From Panopea generosa (taxonomy: Eukaryota; Mollusca; Bivalvia; Adapedonta; Hiatellidae), in assembly GCA_029582155.1 (NCBI GenBank), contig CM055911.1, forward strand, positions 50,839,419-50,903,418: DNA of 64,000 bases, written 5' to 3'. Made by a program: the position numbers and the translations under genes. The notes beneath the pieces are model-generated. The model ran no database searches. It saw only the letters and a list, made by a program, of their open reading frames with translations, and had not been told where the DNA came from. Of this stretch, positions 1 through 13,000 are shown in pieces. Position 1 is the stretch's first letter, and every line of letters begins with the position of its first letter.

Positions 1-237
1 TCAAAAGATCTTGGGTTTGAATCCAGGACATATTTTTCTTGTCCTGTTACAGATTTAAAAATCTGTTTATAACATACAAATGAATTGATTTCACTTTACA
101 AATCATGACAATATGCTTATATCAAAAGGAGGTAAAGCTTTAGAGTTCATTTTCTGAAAATAATTAGCAATAATCCTTTGCCTATTTCTGTCTGGCAATC
201 TAATGTCAGCCAGATTTAGTCAGGAGAATGCATAATG

Positions 238-930
238 ATAATTATAATAATAATAATAATAATAATAATGTCTTTATTTAGAGAGGGTTAGCTCTTTAAG
301 TTTTATATACAATATAAATCTTATTTTCAATGAGGCTGTCTCAATAACACATTTAAAATCAATAATATCAAGATTACAATGTTTTACATAATCTATATTT
401 GGAGCAGATACCTGCTAAAATCAATACAATGTTAACAGTGACAATGAGCAATATTTTATTTTCATGCGAAAGATGTTTTAGTTATCAGAAATTCTTTGTA
501 CCCATATTTAAAAGTAGCTACTTTATTCAGTTTTCTGATTGGTGAAGGTATATTGTTCCTGACTTCCATAGCAGAGTAAGAAAATACATGTTTAAGAAGT
601 TCAGTTTTAGTCTTTGGATGCATAATGTCCTTGTTTGAAATTGAGCGTAGATTATAGTGAGTGTTAATGGGTATCTTAATAAGGTTACATATATGTGAAG
701 GTACTAAATTATTTATTGCTTTAAATACAAAAACGCCAATATGATATTTTATTCTGTCAGGAAATGATAACCATATAAGTTCTTTAAAAAGTTTAAAAGA
801 AGGTGTTTTATGTGGTGCATCCAATATGAGTCTAGCAACTTTCTTCTGTATTTTAAGTATTTTATCAGTATTAGAAAGTGTATCAGTACCCCGAATAGTC
901 GATCAATAGTCCAATGTAGATATCCTGGTC
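238..930 (-). mobile_element. 5'-truncated non-LTR retrotransposon (LINE), 3' end
   Basis: The - strand encodes the C-terminal end of a LINE reverse-transcriptase ORF, from about 903 to the stop at 462, with KILKIQKKVARLILDAPHKT, IKYHIGVFVFKAINN and FSYSAMEVRNNIP, typical of the tail of Jockey/CR1/RTE-like proteins. It is followed by a 3' UTR and an (ATT)n tail, seen as (TAA)n at 241-270 on the + strand. The copy is 5'-truncated near 930. It lies in the intron upstream of dynein exon a. The exact clade cannot be named by eye. Confidence 0.8.
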
Positions 931-1004
931 ATGGACCTTGTTAAATTTATTTTATTTTATGTTTGGTCTTTTCCTTAGTTTGTAATCAAACATTGACATT
1001 GCAG

Positions 1005-1097
1005 GAGCCTCAACACTGCAAGCTGCCAGGAGAGTATGAAGAGAAGTTTGGTATGTTCCAGAAACTGCTGCTTCTCAGATGTCTTCGTCCAGACAAG
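1005..1097 (+). CDS. DNAH: Dynein heavy chain exon a
   Basis: This exon encodes 31 residues, [11 protein letters not shown]..., ending in [11 protein letters not shown]. It follows a ttgcag acceptor and precedes a gtgaga donor, phase 0 on both sides. It is too short for an open-frame search, but it joins exactly to the next exon (VVPAIQDF), reproducing the family block RCLRPDK-(V/L)(V/I)PA. Confidence 0.92.
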
Positions 1098-4000
1098 GTG
1101 AGATTATAAATACAACAGGGTGTGCAATCAACGTGTTACTTTGTATTGTATAAAAAAAATTTATCAACAATTTCCATCTTCCAATATAAATTGAAAGTTT
1201 AAGCTTGACTTTTATATTGTTGAATTTGCAAATAGCACATGTTGGTCTGAGTCTGTATTTGCAAATGGAATCATTGACCATTATCCATACTTCAGAGTTA
1301 GGTTAAGGTCGTTATGTTCCCTTCGTTCGAGAAATGGTGAAGTAGCATTATGCGTTACCTGTCTGTTTGTTCCTTAAATTGGTTTCAGATGAATAACTTC
1401 TGAAAGTGTCATTGTACTTAATTATTGGTGCGAAGTAGTATAATTATAGAATACGGGCTAAATTTGATACTTGCCAACGTTGGCTATATTTTACAGGAGT
1501 TATGACCCCTTTTGTACTTAATTTCTGGTAAAATTTGCATATTGTGGGGACATCAATGTTCTATAGACACAGTTTCAAAAATAAAAAAATAACAGTGTAA
1601 AATCCACAACAACATTTTGCTTGATGGTGTCTATATAACTAGGCTTTGGTAAGTAAAATACCATGTAATTTAGTATTTCAGAATTAAGCAGGATGGTAGT
1701 GTAGTGGATGTTGACTGTTTACGCCAGAGGTTGGGTTTGATTCCCAGCTCGACCCAATGACTCTATATAACACTCAGTACTGGTTTTACCCAGGAAGTGG
1801 ACTCCAGGGCAGTTCAGGTTAAGTCTAAGCTTTCATTGCAATCAAGCTAAACAAATAAGTATAAACTAGTTTTTCAGTATATTTCACTTATTTCATGATG
1901 TTTAAATAAATAGAATACAAGGCGGTAAGCTAATTATGAGTCAATTAGCCAATCTTTTATTCAACTTAAGCTGATAATTAACAAATTAATATAAAACATG
2001 GATTTTCATCTTTTATTTCCAAAGGTTGTACCGGCCATTCAGGACTTTGTGACGGAGAAGATCGGCAAGAAGTACATTGAGCCACCCCCGTTTGATCTCC
2101 CGAAAGCGTTCGCCGACAGTAATAACTGCGCCCCACTACTGTTTGTTCTGTCCCCTGGTGCTGACCCCATGTCTGCTCTGCTCAAGTTTGCTGAGGATCA
2201 GGTACATATTCTTAGATGTTTTAAAATTTGTATTTAATTTAGTTCTCTCAATGTTCCAGGAAGTTGATGAATTTTAAAATGTTCTTATGAATCTAAAAGA
2301 AAAATTCATAGGGGTACAAATGTGGCCAAGTGGTCTGAAAAAACATTTCAAGATCCTTTACCTCATCGGGTTGAGTTCTGCTCAGTATAAATACTTGGCA
2401 CGACAAAGTTCGCCAGTTACTTGCCGAAGGATGCTGGTTCAACTCCGATTAAGGTATAAATGAATTTTAAGGGTTTTATTTCAACAATTAAAGCCGAATA
2501 TCTTATAATAGCCTGCAATGTCTTGGAAATGGAATTAAAAACCAAGTCTTAATAAAATGGATGAAAAAAATGTTCATCAAATCATTAGTGAAATATATTC
2601 TTGGAGCAGCTGATGATATAAACGATATAGTGAAACCAAACGAAGTATTTTTGGTTTGTTTCATTTATGTGATATTTTTGTTCTTTGTTAAGAATATTCT
2701 TTATACATGTACATACTTTGAAAAAAAAAAGAAGATTCCGAAATAACATTGTAATCAAATTATTGAGAATGTTTGGATAGCCGGGTTTTAATCAATTTTC
2801 ATACATCTTCCTAATTGATTGATATTAAGGTAGGCTAGGGTTTGGTTTATTTTATGCAACATTTTTTTTTAAATTGACATAAAACAATGTCCACAATATT
2901 TTTTTATTGTTTGATTTGTTTCTGTTTGCATACCGGTATATTAAATACATAAAAAAAAGAAGAAAAACGAGGAAAAAAAGTAGTCTGTTTGCAGGTGATC
3001 AACACTGCAAAACTTGATCATGACGTCCTAAGCAGTGCTATCACTTTAGTATAAAGCCCGGCTAAAATGCATTACACCACATAAAAGAAAACTGTTCAAA
3101 AATTGTAAAGCACATTCTTGTAATATAATGTGGGACATATTTTGTATTACAGGGCTTTGGTGGAGCTAAATTTGACTCGCTATCCTTGGGTCAAGGTCAA
3201 GGTCCTATTGCCATTAAAATGATTGACAGAGGAATAAAGGAAGGAACCTGGGTCATGCTGCAGAACTGTCACTTGGCAACATCATGGATGCCAACGCTAG
3301 AGAAAGTTTGTGAGGTAAAGAAAGTGTTAAATTTAGTTTGAAAGTACAGACTTTCTGTTTTACAAACATTTTATTTAAATACTTAAAATCTTAATTAATT
3401 TTTGACCAGTTATTTATCTAGTTTATAAACAGTATCATTGAAACCATACAAAAACTTTACTAAATTTTGATTGGTAATTTATTTTATTTGATATCAACAT
3501 CAATGAAACCACATGTAATTATACTGGAACCAGTCTAAAATCATGATCATCTGGCTGCTTTTCTTAGTTTTTATATATCAATATCAATGAAACCATGTGT
3601 AATTTAAATGGAACCAGTCTTAAATCATGACCATCTGGCTGCTTTACTTAGTTTTTAAGTATTTAAGTATATGTTGGTGAAACAGGAACCAGATCTTAAT
3701 ATAAACTTTATTTGTCTCGCTCAAGTTAATATTCTTTGTGGTATATTTTGATCATAAAACTTATATGTGACAATGATGGTTCCACTCCATTCATTGTATT
3801 TAGAAAAAAAAGAAAATTGGATCAATTTTTAATAATAATATGAAATAAATCACTTTCAGCAATAAAAAATTCTAAATTATATGAATATGTTTATTAGAAT
3901 ATTTGATATCAAATACTGTTAACTCTTTTGCCGCCAATTTTATGGGAAAACACATTTTCCGGTGCTAAATATATTTGTGGTAAAAAAATTAAAATATATG

Positions 4001-7000
4001 TTGAATAAAACTTCACTAAAACACCACTAAAATTGAAAAAAGAAAGTACATTTTTTGTTGTTTTTTTTGGTATTTCACAGATAACCTAATATCAAGGATT
4101 ATATCACTGTAAGTTACCTCCCTTGGTATGTCCTCAAATTTGTTCGTTTATTATGCAAATCCAAATAGAGTGTCTATGTTGCTAATTGACGACAATTGCA
4201 CTGGGCAGTTTATTGCCAATCGGCCACATTGGCAGCGAAAAAAAGGTTAAGAGAAAATTCAAGCTCTGTAATATGAAGTTAAAATACATGTACAGTCAAA
4301 CCTGTCTTAAGCAGCCAGTCAAGGGAAAGAGCAAAGTTGGTCTTTAAGACAGGTTGTTGCTTAAAACAGGTTAATTTACTCTGAAAACATAGAAATGGGA
4401 AATAGGAAACATGGTTGCTTTAGACAGGTGGCTGCCTAATAGAGGTGACCACTTACACAGGTTTTACTGTACATGCCAATGTATAAAACTTTCTATATTT
4501 ACCAGATACATTCAAACATAGCTCTGAAAACAGTCATTAAAATGCTTGTTTATATTTTCAGGAATTAAATCCCGAGCAGACTCACCCAGACTTCAGAATC
4601 TGGCTGACCAGTTACCCATCAAACACATTCCCAGTGTCTATCTTACAAAATGGCGTGAAGATGACCAATGAGCCGCCCAAGGGTCTCCGCTTCAATATAA
4701 TGAGGTCGTACATGTCTGACCCAATCTCAGATATGGAATTCTTCAACTCTGTGGAGAGAAACAAGGTATGTATTTCTTCATTTTGATAAACTGTGACCCT
4801 ACTAATTCCCATTTTTTCCTAACTTTAACAGAAAAGATTTCATTTTTCAAAAATTATTAATAAACATTTGTCTTGCCATTTCAAAGAAAAAAGAAACAAA
4901 GTTGAGTCAAAATACTTTATGTGAGAAATTTGCCAGTTACAGTCTAACTTGTCCCTGCGGCCACCTCTTATAAGCATTCACATGTGTTAATCTGCCACTT
5001 CTAAATCCCCCCGTGTAAATTGCCTATATAAAGTACAGTCACCTATGTTAAGCAGCCAATTTTGCCATTTCCCTTAGGTGGCTGCTTAATACAGGTTAGA
5101 TTGTACTTTGGAAAGGACAGTGGTTCTACTCCAATTTATTCTGAGGTCTTCCTCCACCAATAAAACTGAATATGCCATATATAATCTGAAATGTGTTGAA
5201 AATGGCGTTGAACCCCATTCCAAAAAAAAAATGTATAAGCATTGGTATGCTGGAACTTTCAAGTTGGCTCTCCAGCCAGGTCATAATAAAGACTTAAAAA
5301 TGGTCGTAGAAGCTTCTTGCTTGATACAAAGCATTTAATGCAGAGCATTAGGACTGGTTAACTCTAGGTATAAAGTGAATGGGTTGTGTATCGTGTCCCA
5401 TGTCTGGTATGATACTTCCATTCAATAATCTCTAGACGAAACTTCATTGTAATTATATCACAGTTTTGTTAGGTATATTTAAAAATATTGCTCACCTAAC
5501 AGGTGTATATATAAAAGTTTTTCCAATAACAGATAAAATTTTGGGAGATTGTACATTTTTAGTTGTACTGGTCAAAGAAAAACTGAACTTTTGTGATTGT
5601 ATGTTTTCCATTGTCCATCGTAAAATTTTGATTTTTTTTCCCTCTGGAAATCCCACTTTTAATCAGATTTTTACCAAACTTGTGCTATATATCATATTGA
5701 CCTATGAGGCAGATGAGTTTGCAAACCAGGCAAACCTGAATGTCTTTGACTGAGTTACTTGTCTTTGAATTGTCAAAAGTACTGTGTTTTTGTGTCTGCA
5801 ACTAAAATGTGAGCTATTATTTTATATATATATATATATATGTTTTAATTAATATATTAATGATTGCTTTGTGTTCTCATAGCCCTGTAATTTAGTAAGT
5901 ACAATACAACTATAGACACATAGTTATTAATTATAAACAGTTGGTAGGGTGAGAGGAACTTTTGCTACGGCGAATAAGAATGAACACTGTAGATACAAAT
6001 GGCAGAAGGAACAACGAACATTTGCAATATTTCTGGCATGGATTGATTTGTGGTTTGGCGTGGTTCACATTTAGAAATACAAAATATATTAAAAAGTATT
6101 TAGTATTAAAAAGAGAAAAAATTACAAATGTACTGTACAAAAAAAAATATGCATAGTGCAGACGGAATGTCAAAGATGGCATATTCCATTTAGCCGGGTG
6201 GTAGTATAATGAATAGAGTGCTGGCCGCTCACGGCAGAGGTTGGGGGTTAGATCCCCCGCTCGACCAGATGCCTCTCATGAAAAAAACACTCAGTACTGG
6301 TTCTACCCAGGAAGCGGACTTGAGAGTGGTTCATATAAGCTCTATACTTTCATCGCAATCGCGCTAAAACAAATTTGTATAAACTAAAGATGGCATATTA
6401 GCTTTAATTCTGGGATTTTATCAGTTATATATAAAAAAATAAAATGACCATATAAACTTATTTATGAATTAAGTTGTTTTTAAAATTAAGTAACTTTTTA
6501 GAGGTAATTTATTGATTTGAGTGGCAGGGTCAGGCTAAAAGAAAATTGTAAATTTATAAAAAAAATATCATGGGTTCTTTGTTATGGATTATTTGGTGTC
6601 ATAGAAAACATTGCACTTTGTGTGAAAACATACATATTTAAGCATGTAAATTAGTTCCTCTGTATATATATATGTTAAACGGTGTTCAATATTTCTAGAA
6701 TACAATATTATTAGAAGAACTATTGTAGAAATAGAAGTCTTGTAAGTAGAAGCTGGATAGCTGTCCTTGACAAAAATATAATAATATTAATTCTAAATAA
6801 TTAGAAATTTGGCAGATTTATAATATTATTAAGAGCCTAAAGTAAGTATCAAAGACTATATGCAGAGCATGTTAAAGAAGCATATGGTTATGTCATATGA
6901 TAATTGATGATAAGAGAGATGGTTATCAGAGTCATGCATGTATATGTCTGTTCCCTCTCTGGGATGTCTCCATATGACCAATGCATATATTGATACAGCA

Positions 7001-10000
7001 ATGCACAAAAAGTCATGTCTGCTTCCTCTGATGACTTGTTCAAAAAAATACTGAGAGCTGTACTAAAGTGATTGGACTATGATGCGCATGGTCCAGTGGT
7101 GGAGCACTTGGCATGAAGCCATGATCGGAGGGTCGTGAGTTCAATCCTACTCCACGGCTATGTGTGGTGTCCTTGAGAAAGACACTTTTCTGCATATGCT
7201 TAGTTACCTAACTGGTTCTAACCAGGAAGATTTCGAGTGTGATTTCACAATCAAAGTAAAATAAAGAAGTTTAAACTAATTGGACAGTGAAACAACCAAG
7301 GGTACAATGAAAATGTGTACAAAACTGTGTATCACATAAACTCTACTCCATGCATTGTCTCGATGTGTAAATGTGAAAAGTTAAGTTCAAAAAGTCTCAT
7401 AAATAAATAGACAGCAACTGCCCATGGCCGAGTGGTCTTAGGTGTTGTTTCATGATTGCTGACCTCTAACTCCTGAGGTCATAGGTTTGTGAGTCTCACC
7501 CAGTCCAACTACTTTATGTGAGAAAGTTTGTCAGTTTCTTCCAGAAATTCATTCAAATTCATTCTGAGGTCTCCCTCCAACAATAAAACTTGATATGTCA
7601 TTATATAACCTGAAATGTGTTGAAAATGGCTTTAAACCTTATAAAAAAAAATAAACCATAACGTAACAGTAGTTTTATATCTTGACATAAGCTAAATTAA
7701 AATTATATAATGCATTAACTGTTTTGGTTTGAGATACCGGGTTGAAAATATGTGTATATATTTTAGATTAGAAAGAGAACTAGTCCATGACTATTGCTTG
7801 AAGTACATGTATGAGCCAATTTAGTTTATTTCTGTTTATTCAAAAAAAATATTTAAAAACTGCACATTTAGTTCATGGTTTTTGATGAACAAAGAACTGA
7901 GAATTTTTATTAAAACCAAAAAGACCTGCTTGCCAAACATTTTTTCTAAAGATACCATAACAACTGTTTTGGAAAAAAAAGAAGAGAAAAACACCTTTGG
8001 CTGATACATGAATCACATAATAGCTCTACAGTAGAGACAGTTTAATTATTAGTCTTAAATATCTATATTTAGACTTAGTGTAACAATATATTGCGCTTAT
8101 TATGCATACGGTAGAGTGATCTCATATTATACAGTTTCAATATGTTGACTATAGACATTTTTTAATTATCTCAAAATTTGCCTTAAAAAATGAATCTTTA
8201 TTACACACTGGTTATCTGAAGGTTAATAGGTGCATTATACATGTTTAGTTTCCCAGTGTTATAAATCTGTTTGACACATTTAATTTTTTTCCTTTGAGAA
8301 ACATTTCAAAAATCGCAAAATCAAGAGAGAAAAAAATTCTCCAATATATCTTATTATTTATGATACTTACCGGTAGTACATGTATATACATGTATCAGTT
8401 TCCGTCAGTCATCGTATGACGTAACATATCAATATGGTGTCATTTTACCATGACAAATCAACATCATTTAAATGTTACGGGAAGTCAGAAAGAAGCTTGG
8501 CACTACATGCGAGAGCTGAGTTATACGGACAAAATCTAGTGATGAAGCGGTTAATATCAAAAATATGTCATGGGGTTTTATTACACTCCTGCCCTGGAGA
8601 TTATGTGATTAAATAATTTATTTTATTTTTGAAATGTTATACAAAAGAAAATTTCTTCAATCTTGTTATTGCATAATGATAATATCAAGATGAAGTGCAT
8701 TTTTAGAATTAATTTTCAGTTAATTGATAATGGAACAGAGACAGGGTTGTTCTGCATCATTACCTTGTTGAAATGCTAGTCTATATCTGTTCTAAAAATG
8801 ATATTTAAACAGATATACTTTAATTATGCAATACTTATATGATTCAAACAGTTATTTGATATATGTACTCGTATATTTGATATGCTCGGAGTTTAGGAAT
8901 GAATGAAAACAAAAATAAATGTTTAATTCGATGATAGTTATGAAACTTGGTGAGTACTGATATGTTGATTTAGACAAGTGAAATGGCTTCTTCTATTTAT
9001 TTTGAGAAATCAACAACAACAGTATAAGTACATTGTTTTAAACAAGCAATAATTTGAACATGTCACGAAAAATTATTAAAAAATGAATGTGTAGAAGTTA
9101 TTGGCACATTTTTTTGCACAATTTGTTTGTATATTTTGCATGTCATATTTAAGGTCCGAGAAAAAAGGAGAATGTTCAGCCACAGTTATATTATTTTATT
9201 GTTATCACACACTAGCATGGTGGATTTTTAGAAATATTTATAGCAAATATGGATTTTAATTTTAAAAAAATCAGGTGGCAATATTTATTATTATATCAAA
9301 ATAATTATTTGAAATTGTACTACTATATAAAACTTAATAGATTTGTGATTGCTACTTTTATATTATTTCAGGTGGGGGTAGTGTTGGGGAGTGGGGTGGG
9401 GATTTCCTCATGTATGAATGGTTTTATTTTTATCATTGACACCAATTCAGAAATATGGAAACTAAATATGTACATTAGTCAAGGAATAAATTTTTTTGAT
9501 ATAATAATCTTCTCTCTTTTTTTAATATTGAAAAATACTCCTAAGTTTTGTAAATTAAAAAAAAAATGAATCCTTTTCAGAAGTCTATTAAGAGGAACAA
9601 TCGAGAGCAAGCGGTATTTTAACCTTGTGTAGATGTTGTTAAATTGTGCAAAGTTTAGTATTTGCAACATTCAATGTCACAATTAATTTTGATCAAAAAT
9701 GTTTTTAGATAGCTTAAAGGCCAACATATTAAAATAATGCTCATTTGCTCTCTTCCGAACCTAGGTAGGGGGGCAATTGTTTTTCAATACTTACAAAAAA
9801 ATTAAAAAATAATTGACAATTAATATTTTTCGCTGTTGTAGTTTTACAATGTGGCATCATAATTATCAATCAAATAAATGTCATAGAAATACATGCTTTG
9901 ATAGAATAAATAAATACTGCATCCAAATTCTGGGGAAAAAAACATTTTAAAGATACAGCTTTTTTGGTCGGTTGGTAGGGAGAGAGCAAACAAAAGATAC

Positions 10001-13000
10001 CTTAATTTTTGTCTTATAAAAATATATTTGCACTTTAAACAAGCTTTTTGACATATTGTCACAAAATTACATGTTTTATGCACATATTTCTCCCAGAGCT
10101 TTGGAATCTTTATTTTTGAAAATAATTTTTTTAATGAATATTGCAATGGGCAATGAAGTGTCAGGTTATATTGAAAGATTGACTTGTTCAAATGAGTTCT
10201 CTTGTTAAACAAAGATTTTATTATTATAATTAATTCTTGTCTAAGTCTTTTGGATATGAAGTGCACAAAAAAAAGTTTTTAATGAAGTGATATTGTATTG
10301 TGCAATGAAGTGCCGGACCTTAGATGAGGGCTTCATGGAAGATTAACTTGTTCAAATGAGTTCTCTTGTTGAACAAAGATTTTATTCTAATTATCAATTC
10401 TTTTCAAAGTCTTGAATATAAAGTGTGCATTGTTACATTTTCTTCTAATACTTCATGATCTTGTTTTTAAGGATTGCAAAATATTCGCTGAATCAATTAT
10501 TCAATCAGTTTATCATTTAAATAATGATTTACGTCCACTTGAGCACTACATGTTGTAACTGTGATACAGTGAACTGTACTATTTGTAAATGTTCTTACAT
10601 TTCAAATATTCTTTTTTTTTTTTGTAGATCCCACTAATAAAACTAGATTAAATTCTGTCTTGTAAAAGTAAATTTATACAGATATATTTAAATGCATGTG
10701 GATCACCTTTAATCCACGATCAGAATGCATTATTCTAACTTGCTACAAAATATTTATACATTTCAACTCAGCCTCAGCATTGTCATTCTATAATTGTGTA
10801 CCAGTTTGCATGTATTACCAAATGACATCCTGAAAACTTAAAAAAAAATAACCAAAAAACAAAAGAACAGAATTATAATTTTTTAAAAAAATTCAAACAG
10901 CATGTGGTACAATCATATAAACCTATGGCCATTTGTATAAAAACTTATTTTTCGATAAAAAATTTATGTACAATTCATTGGGACACTAATTTCAGCACGC
11001 TTGGAAGAAGTTGCTGTTTGGCCTCTGTTTCTTCCACGGTATTATCCAGGAGCGTAGAAAGTTCGGACCACTCGGCTGGAACATACCATATGAGTTTAAC
11101 GAGACAGATCTTCGTATCAGTGTACGACAGCTCTGCATGTTCATGAATGACTATGATGTAAGTATATTGCAATTAAGCACTTGGGAATTATTTCAAAATG
11201 ATGAGATTTACAAATTTATCAATTAAAATGAGCATTTTAGATTCAGCATCTTGAACAGTGGAACTTCGATGTCTCGAACCCGACAGGACTGAACAAAATA
11301 GTTCAAATTAAGGGTTGTTCTCGCTAAGTATTGTTCAACATCATACCATACATTTATATGCATCGAAATAGATATTTGGCCAGGGTCAGATAAGTGATTC
11401 AAGCTATATGTGGCATTCAAGCCATCCATGTTTGAGCCAACAAAGTTCTACTGTATCTGAAAAGCACATCTATCCTAATAATTCATCTTTAGCAATGCCA
11501 AATAAAAGAATAGAAACCATGGCTAGGGTTCCAGGAATTTCAAAATACAGAAAATTATGACATATTAAGTATGTAATTATTTATTAATAATATAAAAATA
11601 AATAACATACATCTGGATGAAAGTAAGCACTTCATCATACTGGTAGCTGGTATTTTATAAAAAAAATCATGAATTAAAAATACATCATGAAAATATTTAT
11701 ACATGTAAAATGATAGTGTAAGCTTTGAGAGGGTCCTCTGTGGTTGAGTGGTCTAAGATGTGTTTCTCTGCTGAAGTCGCGTGTTTGAGCTCACCAGGTT
11801 ATATATAAACTGGACCCAACTGGTTTAAATATAATTATTTATAAATTACGTACGAAATATTCCACAATATATGTAATAAAGAGGATTGAAACGAAAGAAA
11901 ATAATTCTAAAATGTTTTATGTCCCCTATCAAACCTGTTTTGTGTTTGATAAGAAGGCATTAACCCATTATTCATATAGACGCCTTTAGACACCTCTAAT
12001 ATAGACACCTTTGGACACCTTATATAGAAGGCTTTTGAATTATTGGGTGAATTATGTTTATATTAACTGACAGAGCGTAAAACAGTGCAGGAAGTGTTCA
12101 GATTGTTCGTTATTTTGTATTTTCATTAAACTTTGTTCATTCAACCAGGACGTGCAATATGATGCTATCCGTTACCTGACCGGTGAATGCAACTACGGAG
12201 GTCGTGTAACAGACGACAGAGATCGTCGCACATTACACAGTATACTGAACAAGTTCTACTGTCCAGACATCATCACGAATGACAAATACTACCTTGACAG
12301 CTCAAAGCTCTATTACGCCCCTACTGATGGGGAGGTAAGTTAACTGTATAAGTACTAGTACACTCGTGTCGTGTTATAATGAGGTTTGAGATAATGTGAA
12401 ACTCGTTACAACTCATATTTTTTTATGGCTACCAAATTTAAAATTGATATTTTAGCCAGATTTATGAAAAAGTCGCGGTATAATAATTGATGAATCGATC
12501 GATAATCTCAACTAAATTGCTAAGTGTTTGCGAGCTAGTTACCCATTTCAAAACTGTGACCATGTAACTGTGTATCAATTAAAACTTGATAATTCAGACT
12601 GACATGATAACAACAACTTATTATTATAAACAACATGGCTTTTAATTATAGTGAAGCCTGATATTCTCTAGATTGAGATATAGGTGCTTTATTATTAGTT
12701 ATTTAGCTAAATATGGAAAATTAGTTCATTCTGTGTCTTTAGACGCACTGCATTTGTCAAGCATCTTGTACTCTTCCGACCAAACTAATTTGGCTGACAA
12801 ATATAACTTGATGTCCTGTCAAACTTAATTTATAAACAACCATGTCTGTTCATTTCAGTATGAATCCTACATTGAGTACATCAAGGCGTTACCACTGAAC
12901 GCAAAGCCAGGCATTTTTGGTATGCACGACAATGCAGACATCACGAAGGATCAGGCAGAAACACGCACGCTCTTCGAGAATATTCTGCTCACTCAGGTAT

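Larger units (their letters stand above)
4766..10995 (+). other. Dynein intron (6.2 kb)
   Basis: It holds the MITE-in-SINE, SINE copies of families A, B and D, and the duplicated block at 10130-10430. Between about 7700 and 9700 I see only AT-rich sequence. Short open frames at 8434-8616 and 9249-9569 have no recognisable product and no exon-like borders. Confidence 0.7.

Noticed and set aside
9249-9569. 106-codon open frame, + strand, inside a dynein intron
   Set aside because: Composition is that of AT-rich DNA (Phe, Leu, Ile, Asn, Lys), and the dynein protein is continuous without it.
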